Assembly (NCBI GenBank): GCA_032718475.1
Contig: JAUCBJ010003680.1
Coordinates: 1 to 49,128, forward strand
DNA: 49,128 nucleotides
DNA from: Nemertoderma westbladi
Lineage: Eukaryota > Xenacoelomorpha > Nemertodermatida > Nemertodermatidae
Direction: 5' to 3'
The position numbers and the translations under genes were made by a program. The notes under the pieces were generated by a model. That model saw only the letters and a program-made list of their open reading frames with translations, was not told the DNA's origin and ran no database searches. Below, piece by piece: positions 1-9,741 of this stretch (positions are counted from its first letter, which is position 1; each line of letters begins with the position of its first letter).

Positions 1-3000
1 CTAGTTTCCACTACCGCCTCCCTGGATATTAAAAGGTACACATCTTCTAATTTTAAGAATCCTCCCCGCTCCTCTCGCTGGTATTCGACCTTCCTCCACT
101 CCCGACGAAGTCGATGGTGGAGTCGTCCTATGATTTTTAATAGGACTGTAGGGGTATTCCCGTAATCAAGTTGTCCAATTGATCTTAAGGTAGTGATAGC
201 GTTCTTGATCTCGTCAGCTAGTTTTAGTAAGTCGACGGGTTTAGTGATAGCCCCTCCCTTACAGAGTTCCTCTATTACTGACCTGGCCATGCTCACTGTA
301 CCTCCGTATATTGAAGTTAAACGATCGTACGCTAGTTCGAAAGCGTCCGGTACACCGACGAAAGTCTCCGCCAAACGTTTAGGTTCTCCTGACAACGTTT
401 GGAGCAGGTAATTGAACTTCTCCCGTGATGTAAAGGCGCACACGGCGATCTGGGATTCGATATAGTCTACGAAAGTATGCCAGTGTTTTGAGCTACCGGA
501 AAACTTCGGTGGTTGTTGTACCGGCAATCCCTGTCTGGCTGCGAATTTCGCTATCTCCTCGGCAACGTTCAGAGTTTCGCGTCCTTGGTTGGTAACCTTG
601 TTGATATCCCTTCTTGGCGCTTTTCCCTGATACGATGTGGGGTTTGAAGGTACCGGTCTTTGTGGTACCTTCGGGTGTCTATTGTGTTCGAATTCGGAAT
701 TTCTCGAACTGTCGGTGTAACCTTCCTCCAGACGTTCCTCGATCTGAGCCAACTTATTGACAACTGGTCGCAGAATGTCGGCGAACTGTTGTGTACTAAT
801 TGCGTCCGTTGGTTGTAACGCCTTCTGTGTTGGTGTATTCTGTGGAGGATTGTCTGCAAAGGAGTTGTCTGAACGCTCGCGTTTATATTCATCGGCCGCC
901 CCTGTTCTAAATACCTCGCGTTTCGGGTAATCCGATTCGCTCGAAGTACTACTATCATCTGGATATGGTGGTCGACGTGCTCGCGTTCGTTGCGTCGTAC
1001 GAATTCTCACGTTACGTTTCGGAACATCGTCCACTGATCTCCGTTGTTCGGTAGGCTCACAAGTCTTCCTCGAAGTCGTAGATTGCGATGTAAACTGGTT
1101 GATCGGTCGCGTATCCACTAGTCTCCGTTGTTCGGTAGGCTCACAAGTCTTCCTCGAAGTCGTAGATTGCGATGTAAACTGGTTGATCGGTCGCGTATCC
1201 ACTGTTCTCCGTTGTTCGGTAGGCTCACAAGTCTTCCTCGAAGTCGTAGATTGCGATGTAAACTGAACCGGTCGCGTATCCACTGTTCTCCGTTGTTCGG
1301 TAGGCTCACAAGTCTTCCTCGAAGTCGTAGATTGCGATGTAAACTGAACCGGTCGCGTATCCACTGTTCTCCGTTGTTCGGTAGGCTCACAAGTCTTCCT
1401 CGAAGTCGTAGATTGCGATGTAAACTGAACCGGTCGCGTATCCACTGTTCTCCGTTGTTCGGTAGGCTCACAAGTCTTCCTCGAAGTCGTAGATTGCGAT
1501 GTAAACTGAACCGGTGGTCGAGTGACAGCATTTGAATCCAAAGGCCTTGTTGGTCGAAACGTCATTGGGTAAGCGTAGTGTGTAACGGGTTTAGGTGTCG
1601 ACGGTGGACTCACCTGTTTTGTCGTCAGTAGCGCAGGTCCGGTCAATAAACTACTACGATCCGTAATCGGTGGGTTACTTACCTTGACTTTCGGAATAGG
1701 CGACGACGTTGCTCTTGGCGGTGTAAACTCGTCCGGAATAACAAACCTGTGTTCCGTCGCACCATGGATAGGAGAAATGTTACTACTACCCGCAATCGAA
1801 ATAGGTTCCTTAGTCGTAACCGGTGCAAACATATGAGTTACCTGTGGGAATCGTTGACACAAGTCCTTTACTAATTGTCGTTCCCGTCCGGGTGCTCCTA
1901 CGCTTCCTTCCTTCTTTCGTTCCTGAATTTGGCGATGTCTTACCTCTATCTGGTCCAAGTCATGTCCGTCTCGAGATCTCATTGATCGATCGCGGGCCTT
2001 TTGATCCAGATCTTCCTCGGCGTTCGCTAATTCTCTCGCCTTCTTCTCAAGTTCGAAATGAAGTTTAGCTGTCTTCTCTCGTTGTTCCATTTGTCGTTGT
2101 TGCGCCTCAAACTCTGCTTGTCGTATAGCGGATTGAGCCTTTATTTGCCGTGTTTTCATTTCGGCCCGTGCTTCCGAAACTAACCTGTCTCGTTCTAATT
2201 CCGCCGCTGCCGCTGCCGCTTGTCGCTCTGACTCGGCCGCTGCCGCTGCCGCTGCCGCTTGTCGCTCTGACTCGGCCGCTGCCGCTGCCGCTGCCGCTTG
2301 TCGCTCTGACTCGGCCGCTGCCGCTGCCGCTTGTCGGGCAATGTCTCGCTCTAACCATTCTACTTCAGCTGCTTCTAATTCAGCTTGTTCCTGTAGATGA
2401 GAGATTCTCGCTATATTCGCAACGCGTAGCTTCTCTTCCTCTACTGCTGCCTGCATCACTAGAAGTTGAGCTTGTTCCTCCATTTCTCGTCGTTGTCGGC
2501 AGAATTCTTGCTGTTGTCGAGCAACTTCTGACGTGACCATACTTCCCTCGCAGATTTCGCTACGAATACTTACCAGCGATTGATTTAGTATTCCCGGTGC
2601 CGATTCGATTTGTGCGAGTGAAGTTTCCCTCGTAGCCTCCGGCACGGTTTCCCAATCCCCGACGTCTTCGCCGCACATGCGCAAGTGATCCGTCAGGTGT
2701 TTCAATTGTCCATCCAGTCGGTACAGTTCCTGTTCTTCCTCGGGCTGTAATAATTCGTCCGAAACTGACTCACCTAACAACTGGTCCGCTTGTTCCTGTT
2801 GTATCTGTCTAATCGTCGACTTAAACTGAATCAGTTTCTCTCTAGTGATCATTAGTTTCTCGAGGATTCTAAGTTGAGTATCCATGTCCTGTCTCTGTCT
2901 AGCTAGATCTTGTAGGCCAACTAGATTATCTACGGACTTATATACTTTACTCTGTACTCTAACCTGGAGGGTGTAGAACTCGAATCGAGACATCGGAGCG

Positions 3001-3338
3001 GTCAACCCGTCTAATATGCGTTGGCCTTCTCCAATACTCCTGGTTATATGCGCCATGTATCCACCGACGCTTCTAACCACACTTTCTGTGCTTCCTGCTG
3101 AACTTACCATTTCCGTTTCCCTGTATCTAGGTTGCGGAACAGTTAGAAAGTCCTCGGTCCTGCCGTCGCCTCGTACTACGGCATCCGGTACTCCCGTTGG
3201 ATGTACTGGTGACGCACACGGTGTAGGTTCGGTAGGCTCGCGAGTCTTCCCCTGTTGTTCTTCCGCTGCTGACTTATCCGCGTCACATGAGTCATAGTCG
3301 GTTTGTGTATTTTTCGTATAGTCTTGTTTGTCACTCAT
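1..3338 (-). CDS. BEL/Pao-type Gag-like protein, C-terminus outside window
   Basis: From ATG at 3338-3336 (first residues MSDKQDYTKN) the minus frame stays open to base 3, 1112 codons without a stop, so the gene continues past the left edge. Residues about 940-1112 read like a BEL/Pao Gag DUF1759-type region: PKFSG followed by WHTFVDY, then EKFNYLLQTLSGEP, AYDRLTSIYGG, KPVDLLKLADEI, LDYGNTP and LRREWRKVEY, in the order usual for that family. The N-terminal 940 residues are not typical: acidic, Gln/Arg/Glu-rich coiled coil at about 115-480 including an Ala-rich repeat (335-378), a Pro/Thr/Ser-rich stretch, and a 27-28-residue repeat (about 608-767). Protease, RT and integrase would lie beyond the window. 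Structural Gag role is inferred from the C-terminal similarity. A host gene derived from Gag is an alternative, since no pol is visible. Confidence 0.8.
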   Translation of the reverse strand, partial: MSDKQDYTKNTQTDYDSCDADKSAAEEQQGKTREPTEPTPCASPVHPTGVPDAVVRGDGRTEDFLTVPQPRYRETEMVSSAGSTESVVRSVGGYMAHITRSIGEGQRILDGLTAPMSRFEFYTLQVRVQSKVYKSVDNLVGLQDLARQRQDMDTQLRILEKLMITREKLIQFKSTIRQIQQEQADQLLGESVSDELLQPEEEQELYRLDGQLKHLTDHLRMCGEDVGDWETVPEATRETSLAQIESAPGILNQSLVSIRSEICEGSMVTSEVARQQQEFCRQRREMEEQAQLLVMQAAVEEEKLRVANIARISHLQEQAELEAAEVEWLERDIARQAAAAAAESERQAAAAAAAAESERQAAAAAAAAESERQAAAAAAELERDRLVSEARAEMKTRQIKAQSAIRQAEFEAQQRQMEQREKTAKLHFELEKKARELANAEEDLDQKARDRSMRSRDGHDLDQIEVRHRQIQERKKEGSVGAPGRERQLVKDLCQRFPQVTHMFAPVTTKEPISIAGSSNISPIHGATEHRFVIPDEFTPPRATSSPIPKVKVSNPPITDRSSLLTGPALLTTKQVSPPSTPKPVTHYAYPMTFRPTRPLDSNAVTRPPVQFTSQSTTSRKTCEPTEQRRTVDTRPVQFTSQSTTSRKTCEPTEQRRTVDTRPVQFTSQSTTSRKTCEPTEQRRTVDTRPVQFTSQSTTSRKTCEPTEQRRTVDTRPINQFTSQSTTSRKTCEPTEQRRLVDTRPINQFTSQSTTSRKTCEPTEQRRSVDDVPKRNVRIRTTQRTRARRPPYPDDSSTSSESDYPKREVFRTGAADEYKRERSDNSFADNPPQNTPTQKALQPTDAISTQQFADILRPVVNKLAQIEERLEEGYTDSSRNSEFEHNRHPKVPQRPVPSNPTSYQGKAPRRDINKVTNQGRETLNVAEEIAKFAARQGLPVQQPPKFSGSSKHWHTFVDYIESQIAVCAFTSREKFNYLLQTLSGEPKRLAETFVGVPDAFELAYDRLTSIYGGTVSMARSVIEELCKGGAITKPVDLLKLADEIKNAITTLRSIGQLDYGNTPTVLLKIIGRLHHRLRREWRKVEYQREERGGFLKLEDVYLLISREAVVET
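1039..1516 (-). repeat. In-frame 81/84-bp minisatellite inside the Gag-like gene
   Basis: Six tandem units start at 1039, 1123, 1207, 1288, 1369 and 1450, with periods 84, 84, 81, 81 and 81. Every period is a multiple of three, so the repeat adds 27 or 28 residues per copy without shifting the Gag-like frame. In the real frame each unit contains TSRKTCEPTEQRR. The 84-bp units differ by one extra codon (PINQF against PVQF). Near identity of units points to recent expansion. The two other frames that stay open across this block are by-products of the period. Confidence 0.9.
2205..2336 (-). repeat. 39-bp Ala-rich coding repeat
   Basis: The motif tgtcgctctgactcg recurs at 2221, 2260 and 2299, and a shortened version starts at 2332. 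In the Gag-like frame the unit codes for a run of alanines followed by ESERQ. It lies in the middle of the predicted coiled coil and preserves frame. Confidence 0.85.
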
Positions 3339-5510
3339 TTCGGTAGTTGTAAGTCAAGTAAAGTGAGTGTCAAAGTATCGAGTTTACCGTATTTATCTAA
3401 ACGGTACTAATTACAGTCTTATAAAATTAGCCTACCGGCCGATTTTATAGCAGATGGATAAAATTAGCCTAAAACGGCCAATTTTACAGCAAATAAATGT
3501 CACGGAATAAGTATATAATAAAATTAGCCTAGCGGCCAATTTTATAACAAATAAATCGGATAACGATATGCGTTATCAAAAGGTAAATTAAATACAATAA
3601 TACGGACTAATTCAGCAATGAACAAAGAAATCATACGGAATGCATAAATACTTGAGACAGTGGAACCCACAATAATTTTAACTAATACGGTAATGCCTAA
3701 CTTATTTATGCAACTTTTCGAACTCACCCACTCCAATAATTCTCCAGAAAAACAGATTCCCAGATACAAACCGGACGTGAACCTTTCCGTTTTTAACGTT
3801 GCGGACGAAACGCGATTTTCCCAACCAAAGTTGTTGAGTTATCTATCTCCCAAACTTGCTAAACACGGTCTTGCTCCCGTTACAGTCTAGAAATGAGTTC
3901 TGAATCCTGAAAAACAAAAGAGTTAGGTTTTACTTTACGAAAATTTTGTACCGGTACAATATGGTATTTAAACCCTTTTAAACACCGGTATTCAATTCCA
4001 AAAATATTTTACACGCGGTTCAAATCAAATTTTTATTTCAAAAAATTAGCACTTAGCTAATCAAATACAAATTTTACCTCAAAATACAAAATTTTCAAAT
4101 AACTTTAGTCCTACCGAACCGTAGTTCAGTAAAACACATTCCTACTATTGGAAGAGACGGTAACAATACCTGCAATATCCTACTGTAAAGTTTGTAAATC
4201 AAATCATAAATCCGACCTTCTCACCAAAACAGTAAACTCTAAGTAAGCGAATATATTGCAGTATCGATCTCTTATAACCGGTGAGGCAGAAAACAGTCTA
4301 CGAGCAGACAAACTTCGATAAAACAAATCCCGCGCAGCGAATCCTAAAATCAGGCTGACTCACTGACGGACTAAGGGGCTCGTATACCTTGCCGCGGTGT
4401 GATTTATATGGTTGGGCGAAGAGACGCTAGCTAGGTACAGGCAGAGATTTGGAGATGTCTAACTAGCGGGCAAAGCACAGTACGGACAAAGTTAATTTTA
4501 TATATTTCGAGGTGTAAATAATTTCTAACGCGCGTGTGTTAATTCTGAACGGTCAAAACAGTTTTGCTCCTTCACATATATAATTACTGGGTACGGTGTG
4601 CATTTTACGAATATTCTAATTTTGTAACTTGTAGGTCCAATACTCACGAATGATAAGGTTCCTTCCCCTCTTGCGTATTTCCAGGACTCAAATTCAGGCA
4701 TAAGGTTAATACTACGCCCAGAATTCGGCAATTTTAGGTACCAGGTCCCTGATACTAAGAAGAGATGTGTTAGTTTACTACTGTAGGCGTACGGGTACTA
4801 ATAGCTATCCTGGCTCCTATCTAGAATTTTAGTCACCCAGGTAGTCCGGGTAACTTCCTATTAGGGCGTTGGCGGGGACACGGTAGATGTTAGTATATCC
4901 CTGATAGCCTCAATTTATTTGCGCCTAGTACGTAAACTGCCCTACCGCCTGAACGGTACAATCCCAATTCAGGTGAAAACACAGCAACCCCCCTAGCCTA
5001 CAAGTTCTAATGCAATGGACACTGTCGTACTGCAAATAGTCGCACACGCACCTGTACTTAGCAAGAGTTAAGCGTACAGTTTGCTGCACCCTAACCAATG
5101 TGTATGCCTTGTACCGGTGTGCCTACGTCCTATCTGCGTACTAGTATCTGCCTGCGCTCTCCCTCCCCCCCCGTAGGAATGTGAAGGTCTACTGTGGGTT
5201 TTCCTGAATCAAGACAGTACAGTCCCTATGATGTAATTTTGGGCTTACAGCGTGTCACTACTTCTACCTTTTGATCTTTTGGTCTTACACTTAGGTAGCA
5301 AGGATCGAACGCTGTCTAACCTTTCAGGCGATGGGCGAATAACTCTAAATGGTATTGCGGGTTGTCTCTCGTCTACATTCCCGTGATGTTCCCGTTCATT
5401 GCTGCGGCCCGATCTCTAGCCGGCCATCCTGTCCCTGAGTTTGTTCACCGTAGTGAATCCATGATAAAACAGATAGAAAAGGGCTGAGATGTGACTAGTA
5501 TTTCTGACTT
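3339..5510. other. Non-coding stretch upstream of the Gag-like gene
   Basis: No convincing coding region is seen. For the minus-strand Gag-like gene this is the 5' side, where a leader and 5' LTR would be expected, but without a second LTR copy in the window the LTR ends cannot be set. AT-rich up to about 4300, more mixed afterwards, with a C-rich run at 5159-5171. The only clear structure is the hairpin cluster at 3422-3545. Confidence 0.5.
3422..3545. repeat. Three tandem hairpins just upstream of the Gag-like start
   Basis: Three spaced copies of an imperfect palindrome begin at 3422, 3459 and 3519. Each has the form taaaattagcc, a loop of 2-6 bases, then ggcc(a/g)atttta. Arms pair over about 9 of 11 positions or better. 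They lie 84-207 bases upstream of the ATG at 3338. A role as leader RNA structure or protein site is an inference. Confidence 0.7.
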
Positions 5511-5844
5511 TTATTACAAAAGATATAATAACTATTATACAATAAACAATGTAATCTGAAATAAGACAGAAAGTTAAGGTAGATCAGCAAGTGAGATTGA
5601 ATGATGAAGTAGATTGAATAACTAATGAACAAATCGCACCTTTATATAGCAAATTTGTGCTGCAATCAATCGAGAAAATTCTCGATTGTTCTATGGGTTC
5701 TAACGGGGTTTTAAAGATAGCTATTGGTCCAGCTAATATATAACTTGCACGACATTGGTTACAATCAAATAACTACGGTCTCATTGGTACAGACAAATGC
5801 AATTAATTTGTAGCGGTTAATTTAAATGAGTTGAAATTCTGTAC

Positions 5845-5931
5845 AAAAAATAATTCGCACTTACTAGGATTCGAACTCAATATCTACTACACATATAATT
5901 TCCAACGCTCTACCAACTGAGCTACTGAACC
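5845..5931 (-). ncRNA. tRNA-like Pol III unit (tRNA pseudogene or SINE head)
   Basis: On the minus strand an A box TAGCTCAGTTGG (5924-5913) is followed by GTAGAGC, which closes a D arm, and a B box AGTTCGAATCC (5877-5867). A run of six T on the minus strand (5850-5845) follows as a Pol III terminator. The D arm is good. The anticodon arm does not form cleanly, the T stem has a mismatch and the 7-bp acceptor stem does not pair, so this is not a working tRNA. A tRNA-derived SINE fragment is equally possible. Confidence 0.55.
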
Positions 5932-6227
5932 ACTTGACCGATAGATGTATAATAGATAGAACCAATACTAATGAGAACTCAAAGCAATCTTTACAAAGTT
6001 AATTCGAATAAAATAAAATTTTGAAAATCCACGGCATTTAGGGAATATAATTCTATAACATACATTCCCTAAATTGATTATCCTATACTTCTGCGTTTAG
6101 TCAGTGCTTCACTAGATAATGTCTATCACAGAGTTTCCCTCCAAATGTCTCTACAGTGAGTTGCCTGAATATGCTCCACTTTATTCTTTATAATTCCTGA
6201 AATTTCTCATTTACTCTCATTATTGTG

Positions 6228-7500
6228 CACATGTGCAAGGGATACCCCAAAGAAATTAAAACAAATATGTTTCTGTCCCCAAGAAGGGCAACCTAACAAC
6301 TTATGGTTCTTTTCGGGGAATCTCATTGATCTCGATTGCTGCAAAGCTATACAATAGGATTCTATTAAATCGCATCAGGGATCCCATTGAGAGACTGCTC
6401 CATGGAAATCAGAATGGGTTCCGTAAAGGTCGTGGGACCATTTGAGCCCATTTTGGTACTTAGAAGGATAATTGAAGAGTTATCAAAAAAGAAAGACAGG
6501 CGGCATCTGGCTGTTATCTTTGTTGACTTCTTCAAGGCCTTTGATTCAGTCTCTCGCTCACGTATGTTCAGCATACTGGTAGCATATGGGATTCCTGAGG
6601 AAATTACTGCAGCTATCCGATTACTGTACGATGGTTCCAACACGTTTGTGTCTACTGTCCTTAGACACCGTTAATAATGATAGGGTGATGGTAACACCCC
6701 CTACTGGCACAAGAAGTAGAGGGAATGTGTTGTCGGAATTACTGGAGGGACCTCAAAGGCTCTTCTGCTCATTGGAACAGGTTGCTCCTAGTGTTAGTCT
6801 TTTTTTAACTACAAGAAGACCATAAGTTTAACACTTCACTGTGAAAGTCATCAAAAAATGTCTGATCGTATGAGCATAAGCTCCAGGGATAGCTTGTGTC
6901 GGCATGTGGTTAATTTCTGCTACTTTGGATCAGGGATCCGGAAGTCAGACCAAGACCTGCGGATACTTAAGGGGAAGACATGGGCAGCATTGAATAGTCT
7001 GTCCAAGATTTGGAAGTCTCATAGAAGAAAACGCAACCTGAATGTTCGATCACTTGAGGCAGCAGTACAACTAGCAGTCCTATATGAAAGTCCATGCTGG
7101 GCTCTAACTGCAGAGGATACCTAATCTCTGGATGGCACATCCAGAATAATGCTGCTCCGTGTTCATTGTTTCAAGTACAATGAACACATATCCAATCAGA
7201 CTCTATACAACATTGGAGGTGTTCCATTAGTCTCCCATAGCTTGACACATGAACGGAACCACCTCCGCTTTGCTGGACATTGCTTTCGCCTTGAGCACCG
7301 CCAGTGCCCAATCTTGTGCTTTGACTACCTGATGGAGAGAGTAAGCATGAGGAGAGCCCATGACTTTTGTGAGACGTCTCGTAAAGGACACTGACCTTGA
7401 AGAAGCGGATAATCTCTCGAGAAAACCATGGTGGATAGGGAGTTGTGACGGTGCAACTTTGTCAGCAACAAATATATATTCTTTATATAATATATTTGTA
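6228..7500 (+). pseudogene. RTE-like non-LTR retrotransposon fragment (RT to C-terminus)
   Basis: Several frames together give the RT of the family seen complete at 17736-21423: a degraded PKKGNL block near 6280, AAKLYNRI near 6340, NQNGFRKGRGT, VIFVDFFKAFDSVSRSRMF (near 6510-6560) and VAYGIPEEITAAIRLLYDGS. After FVSTV at about 6657 a stretch is missing, and the text resumes near 6690 with LLEGPQ. The lost part holds the GDTLAP block and the FADD catalytic box. The C-terminal part (CYFGSGIRKSDQDLRI, then ESPCWALTAEDT, HLRFAGHCFRLE) follows with frameshifts to about 7440. It is 5' truncated, frameshifted, internally deleted and dead. Confidence 0.85.
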
Positions 7501-8505
7501 AGCATAAAAAATATAATATATAATAAATAAATAAATAATAATAATAAATAATATATTTTTATTATAACTTATACCATACTATACTTATGCTATTACGTAT
7601 TTATTATTTTATGCTTACTAATATATATACACTAAACCGGATCCCTTTTCCAACGGCGGTTTCTTACATATTCAAGAAATATATCTTCCCACAATAATTT
7701 ATTCATTATATAATATATATATTATAGTGTTGTTGTGCTGTATAGTGTATAGTGTAGTGCTGTTGTCGTTTGTGTGGGGAACCAGCCACTTACTATCACC
7801 TGATACAATAATACAACACCAGTTTCAAAGAAAGAAAATGATTAGACCTGTACCTGTCTCTAACTAACTATACTGAGTTTTTGCCATCGTTATAACTTCA
7901 GAAAAGATCGCCATTCAAAAATTACAAAATTCAACGAATTTTATATAACAAAATATTTCTGAAGCACGCTGTTGTATCACACATTTTAAGTTATTATATA
8001 TATATATTTTAATGGCGTTCTAAAAAACTATTTGTTTCTATTTTGCATGGTGGGATGGTATCCCACAATAATACTGTTTTGACGTGATAATTTTTTTACG
8101 TTATGATGCAAAGCCTTCAGACCCAGAAACAAAGCTGCCAAAATCACTTGCACAGCCATACACTTTCCAAGAGATGGTCCAGTTCAGCTCCTTTGAGCAT
8201 CAAATGGAAGTTAAGCTGCGATTTGTAGGATAGACCTGGGGTTTGGAATTGAGGTGACTTTTCACCATAAAACCAGAAAAGTTACACCTTTGTAGAGGTA
8301 ATCCACTGAGATGATTCCTGATCATCGACCTGATCCAGATCCTGGACACCTGGAACCAATCCAATGACCCAAATAAGGACCTTAAAAGTAGGTAGTTTGT
8401 GTCTCCCTGTGAAGTGGAAATGATGTCATGGATACATATGTAACTAATTAATCTGATTAGCAACAATAATATTCACCAAGAACCCCATAGACTAGTCTTA
8501 GTAGT
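7500..8505. other. AT-rich spacer
   Basis: It starts with an interrupted (AAT)n/(AAAT)n tract at about 7510-7560 and further AT-rich sequence to about 8030. No gene is supported. The short minus-strand open frame at 8200-8466 has no recognisable motif. The right end (8480-8505) adjoins the LTR element and may belong to the same disrupted RT fragment seen at 12540-12720. Confidence 0.5.
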
Positions 8506-8624
8506 TATACTAATATACTAGATATATGGTGGAGGGAAGTTTGAACGATGACATTGTATCTGTATGTAGAAGGTAGAAAGAGAGAGTAATAGAGCTTACA
8601 GAAAAACGCTATTCAGTTCTTATA
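8506..8624 (+). repeat. 5' LTR
   Basis: It begins TATACTAATATACTAG and ends TTCAGTTCTTATA. It differs from the right copy at one base (gatgaca against gatgaga). It lacks the usual TG...CA ends. 119 bp is very short for an LTR. Confidence 0.9.
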
Positions 8625-8730
8625 AGCTAACCGGGCCTGTACAGCTGTAGTGCAGTATTGATGTGTTGTTGATAATAGTTCTGTAGTTGGTATTATTGAC
8701 TGTTAATTTTATAAATATCAATGGTGTAAT

Positions 8731-9741
8731 ATGGCTCCGAAGTTGAGCGACTATGTAAAAAAGTATAACGGTAGTGGGGACCCACTGACATGGTTAATGA
8801 TATATAATGACACGTTCGATGTGCTGAAAACAGAAGGCGTTGTCAAGGAGGAATCAAGGGCAACGTATCTCAGGTTATCCTTGGATGGTGCTGCGTATGC
8901 CGTCGTTAGTCAGTTATCTGAGGCGGATAAGTTTAGATGTGACAGAATACAAAATGCATTGATAGCGGCTTTTGCTGTGAATGAGTATACTGCTTATGAG
9001 CAGTTTAAGAATAGAGAATTGAAACCGGGAGAATCGGTAGATGCATTCGTAGCGGACTTGAAAAGATTAATCGGATTGGTGACAGGGAACTTAGTTGAGA
9101 ATGCAGTGTCTAGAAAGATGGTTTCAGCTCAGATGGTAAGCGGTATACCGGATGATATTTCAACGGAAGTTAAAGCTCTGGCCGGAGAAATGGACCTCGA
9201 AAAACTACTCGTACAAGCACGTCGGTTGTTGTCCGAAAAAGAACACAGTACAGCTGATATAGTCGGTGCAGCAGGGCATGGTTATAGCGCAGAGATAGAC
9301 TACAACAATGGATACCCAGGTCGTGGCCAATGGGGGCGGAGTCAACGAGGTGGACGACCATACGGAGGTGGACGAGGTGGATATGGTGGAGATACCGGTA
9401 GGGGATCCAATAATTGCTTTCATTGCGGGAGGAGCGGCCATTTTGCCAGGGAGTGTTACTACAGAAATGGTGGCGGTGGCGCTCAGCAAGCGTTTAGTAG
9501 ATATCAGGTGAGCTGCTATCGATGTGGAAAACAGGGCCACATTGTAAGGGAGTGTACTGAAGTTACGGGAAATTGTTCGACGGCGACAGGAGTTCGGGAA
9601 TATGGTAGTAATATGGAGGGAAACGTGCGAGGGGAGATGGCGGAACATGCGCCAGTGGTCGTTTCCCTGGAGATACAGGGAAGGCGCCGGCCCCAGTCAT
9701 ACAATCAATATGTGGAGGCAAGAAGGCCACCGCGTTGGTAG
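8731..9741 (+). CDS. gag: Gag polyprotein with two CCHC zinc knuckles
   Basis: A 336-residue protein starting MAPKLSDYVKKY. Residues 1-180 look like a capsid of the retrotransposon gag type, with WLMIYNDTFDVL, ATYLRLSLDGAA, YEQFKNRELKPGESVDAF and MVSGIPDDI. A Gly/Arg-rich linker follows at about 198-228. Two perfect C-x2-C-x4-H-x4-C knuckles follow: CFHCGRSGHFAREC (229-242) and CYRCGKQGHIVREC (262-275), expected to bind element RNA. The frame is intact, and it overlaps pol, which is reached through a -1 shift at 9618-9624. Gag ends at the TAG at 9739, just after pol has entered its protease. Confidence 0.92.
   Translation: MAPKLSDYVKKYNGSGDPLTWLMIYNDTFDVLKTEGVVKEESRATYLRLSLDGAAYAVVSQLSEADKFRCDRIQNALIAAFAVNEYTAYEQFKNRELKPGESVDAFVADLKRLIGLVTGNLVENAVSRKMVSAQMVSGIPDDISTEVKALAGEMDLEKLLVQARRLLSEKEHSTADIVGAAGHGYSAEIDYNNGYPGRGQWGRSQRGGRPYGGGRGGYGGDTGRGSNNCFHCGRSGHFARECYYRNGGGGAQQAFSRYQVSCYRCGKQGHIVRECTEVTGNCSTATGVREYGSNMEGNVRGEMAEHAPVVVSLEIQGRRRPQSYNQYVEARRPPRW

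Noticed and set aside
1118-1535. Two further open frames, one per strand, across the 81/84-bp repeat
   Set aside because: Shadows of the repeat; the third frame belongs to the 1112-codon Gag-like frame.
4860-4895. ttggcggggacacgg as a primer binding site for an LTR element
   Set aside because: Only on the plus strand, opposite to the Gag-like gene, and no LTR end next to it.
5281-5345. Second B-box-like site ggatcgaacg on the minus strand
   Set aside because: No A box or tRNA arms around it.
8200-8466. 88-codon minus-strand frame as an exon or RT part
   Set aside because: No motif and no splice sites consistent with it.
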